Assembly (NCBI GenBank): GCA_020440935.1
Contig: JAGRNC010000150.1
Span: forward strand, 1-6,403
Length of the DNA stretch: 6,403 bases
Direction of reading: 5' to 3'
Origin: Leptospiraceae bacterium
GTDB taxonomy: Bacteria > Spirochaetota > Leptospiria > Leptospirales > Leptonemataceae
A model generated the notes under the pieces. The model saw only the letters and a list, made by a program, of their open reading frames with translations, had not been told where the DNA came from and did not search any database. The position numbers and the translations under genes are program-made. Shown in pieces: positions 5,911-6,403 of the stretch; positions within the stretch are counted from its first letter, which is position 1, and every line of letters begins with the position of its first letter.

Positions 5911-6403
5911 TCATTTCTCTTTTATTCGCAGATGAAGCGCCTTCATGGCCATGGTTGCGTACGCTCCCCTGGGAAGACTGAAGTTCACGTCGTAACAAAG
6001 CTTACCATTGTTCAGCGAGTCCTTTCGAACGTTTTCCATGGTTAGCTCGGGCTGGCACCAGATGGGTCGCTGGTGACTTTTCAGGAAGGCGCTGCGTAAA
6101 TAGCGCTTCTCGAGGCTATCTCGGTTAATTTCGAGAATTTCCAGGAGCCGATCTTCCCAGCTTCGCATCTGTTCGCAGATGGAGCCCTCGGCGATAGCAG
6201 GCTGTCCCGGACCGATTAAATGATACTGGCAGCGCTTCCACGATTCAACTTCCTGATTGGCGCGTATGGGGAAAGCTAGATCGCCGGTCTTTGTCTTAAT
6301 ATCAACAGTTTGCACCCCGCTTCGCGAATTCTTATCACGAATGGCCCGCGCCAGACATTCATTAAAAATCCAGCTCTGCAAGGCCGAAAACCCCATGCTG
6401 AGT
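5911..6403 (-). CDS. truD: tRNA pseudouridine synthase D family, C-terminal part (runs off the right edge)
   Basis: TruD makes pseudouridine 13 in certain tRNAs. The minus-strand frame enters from the right edge and ends at the TGA complementary to 5911-5913, giving the last 163 residues of a family usually about 340-450 long. Matches to family features: near the edge LSMGFSALQSWIFNECLARA corresponds to the conserved QS-x-x-FN-x-x-L-x-x-R segment, and near the end FSLPRGAYATMAMKALHLR corresponds to the family's C-terminal LP-x-GSYAT-x-x-LRE signature. In between, YHLIGPGQPA and the region up to RPIWCQPEL fit the insert domain and return strand. The catalytic Asp and the N-terminal half lie outside the window, so activity cannot be judged. 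An internal Met at 6396 is not a start, because the frame continues upstream. The gene converges on the lipoprotein gene with 47 bp between stops. Confidence 0.85.
   Translation of the reverse strand, partial: LSMGFSALQSWIFNECLARAIRDKNSRSGVQTVDIKTKTGDLAFPIRANQEVESWKRCQYHLIGPGQPAIAEGSICEQMRSWEDRLLEILEINRDSLEKRYLRSAFLKSHQRPIWCQPELTMENVRKDSLNNGKLCYDVNFSLPRGAYATMAMKALHLRIKEK

Noticed and set aside
5729..5998. An 89-residue minus-strand frame overlapping the ends of two genes
   Set aside because: It overlaps both the lipoprotein C-terminus and the TruD C-terminal signature in other frames and has no independent support.

Overview
This 6.4 kb window is chromosomal and mostly housekeeping, with small lipoprotein genes placed between conserved enzyme genes. 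Nothing in it looks phage-, IS- or CRISPR-derived. Base composition looks close to 50% G+C (judged by eye). The organism is a bacterium that makes several lipoproteins with relaxed lipobox sequences. I lean weakly towards a spirochaete of the Leptospira/Leptonema type, but no 16S or lineage-specific marker is present, so this is only an inference.

Layout. Positions 1-4146 are a tightly packed minus-strand run, read from right to left: a 74-residue protein of unknown function (4146-3922), a small putative lipoprotein (3896-3513), valyl-tRNA synthetase valS (3411-559), and the start of another putative lipoprotein (550 to the left edge, incomplete). The gaps are 25, 101 and 8 bp, so one transcript is plausible. 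A short AT-rich divergent region (4147-4235) separates this run from a plus-strand pair. The pair is a Fpg/MutM-family DNA glycosylase (4236-5075) and a metallo-beta-lactamase-fold lipoprotein (5072-5863), whose TTG start overlaps the glycosylase stop codon by 3 bases. From the right edge, the C-terminal part of a TruD-family tRNA pseudouridine synthase runs on the minus strand and converges on the pair.

The two tRNA-related genes (valS, truD) are ordinary. The more interesting points are these: (i) the metallo-beta-lactamase-fold lipoprotein has lost nearly all zinc ligands and looks like a surface pseudoenzyme; (ii) it is apparently translationally coupled to a divergent Fpg that lacks several residues important for 8-oxoguanine recognition; (iii) ValRS carries a histone-tail-like Lys/Ala/Ser linker containing an internal tandem duplication; (iv) the divergent control region holds a palindrome and a one-helical-turn direct repeat, and the 74-residue gene may be read from a leaderless mRNA.
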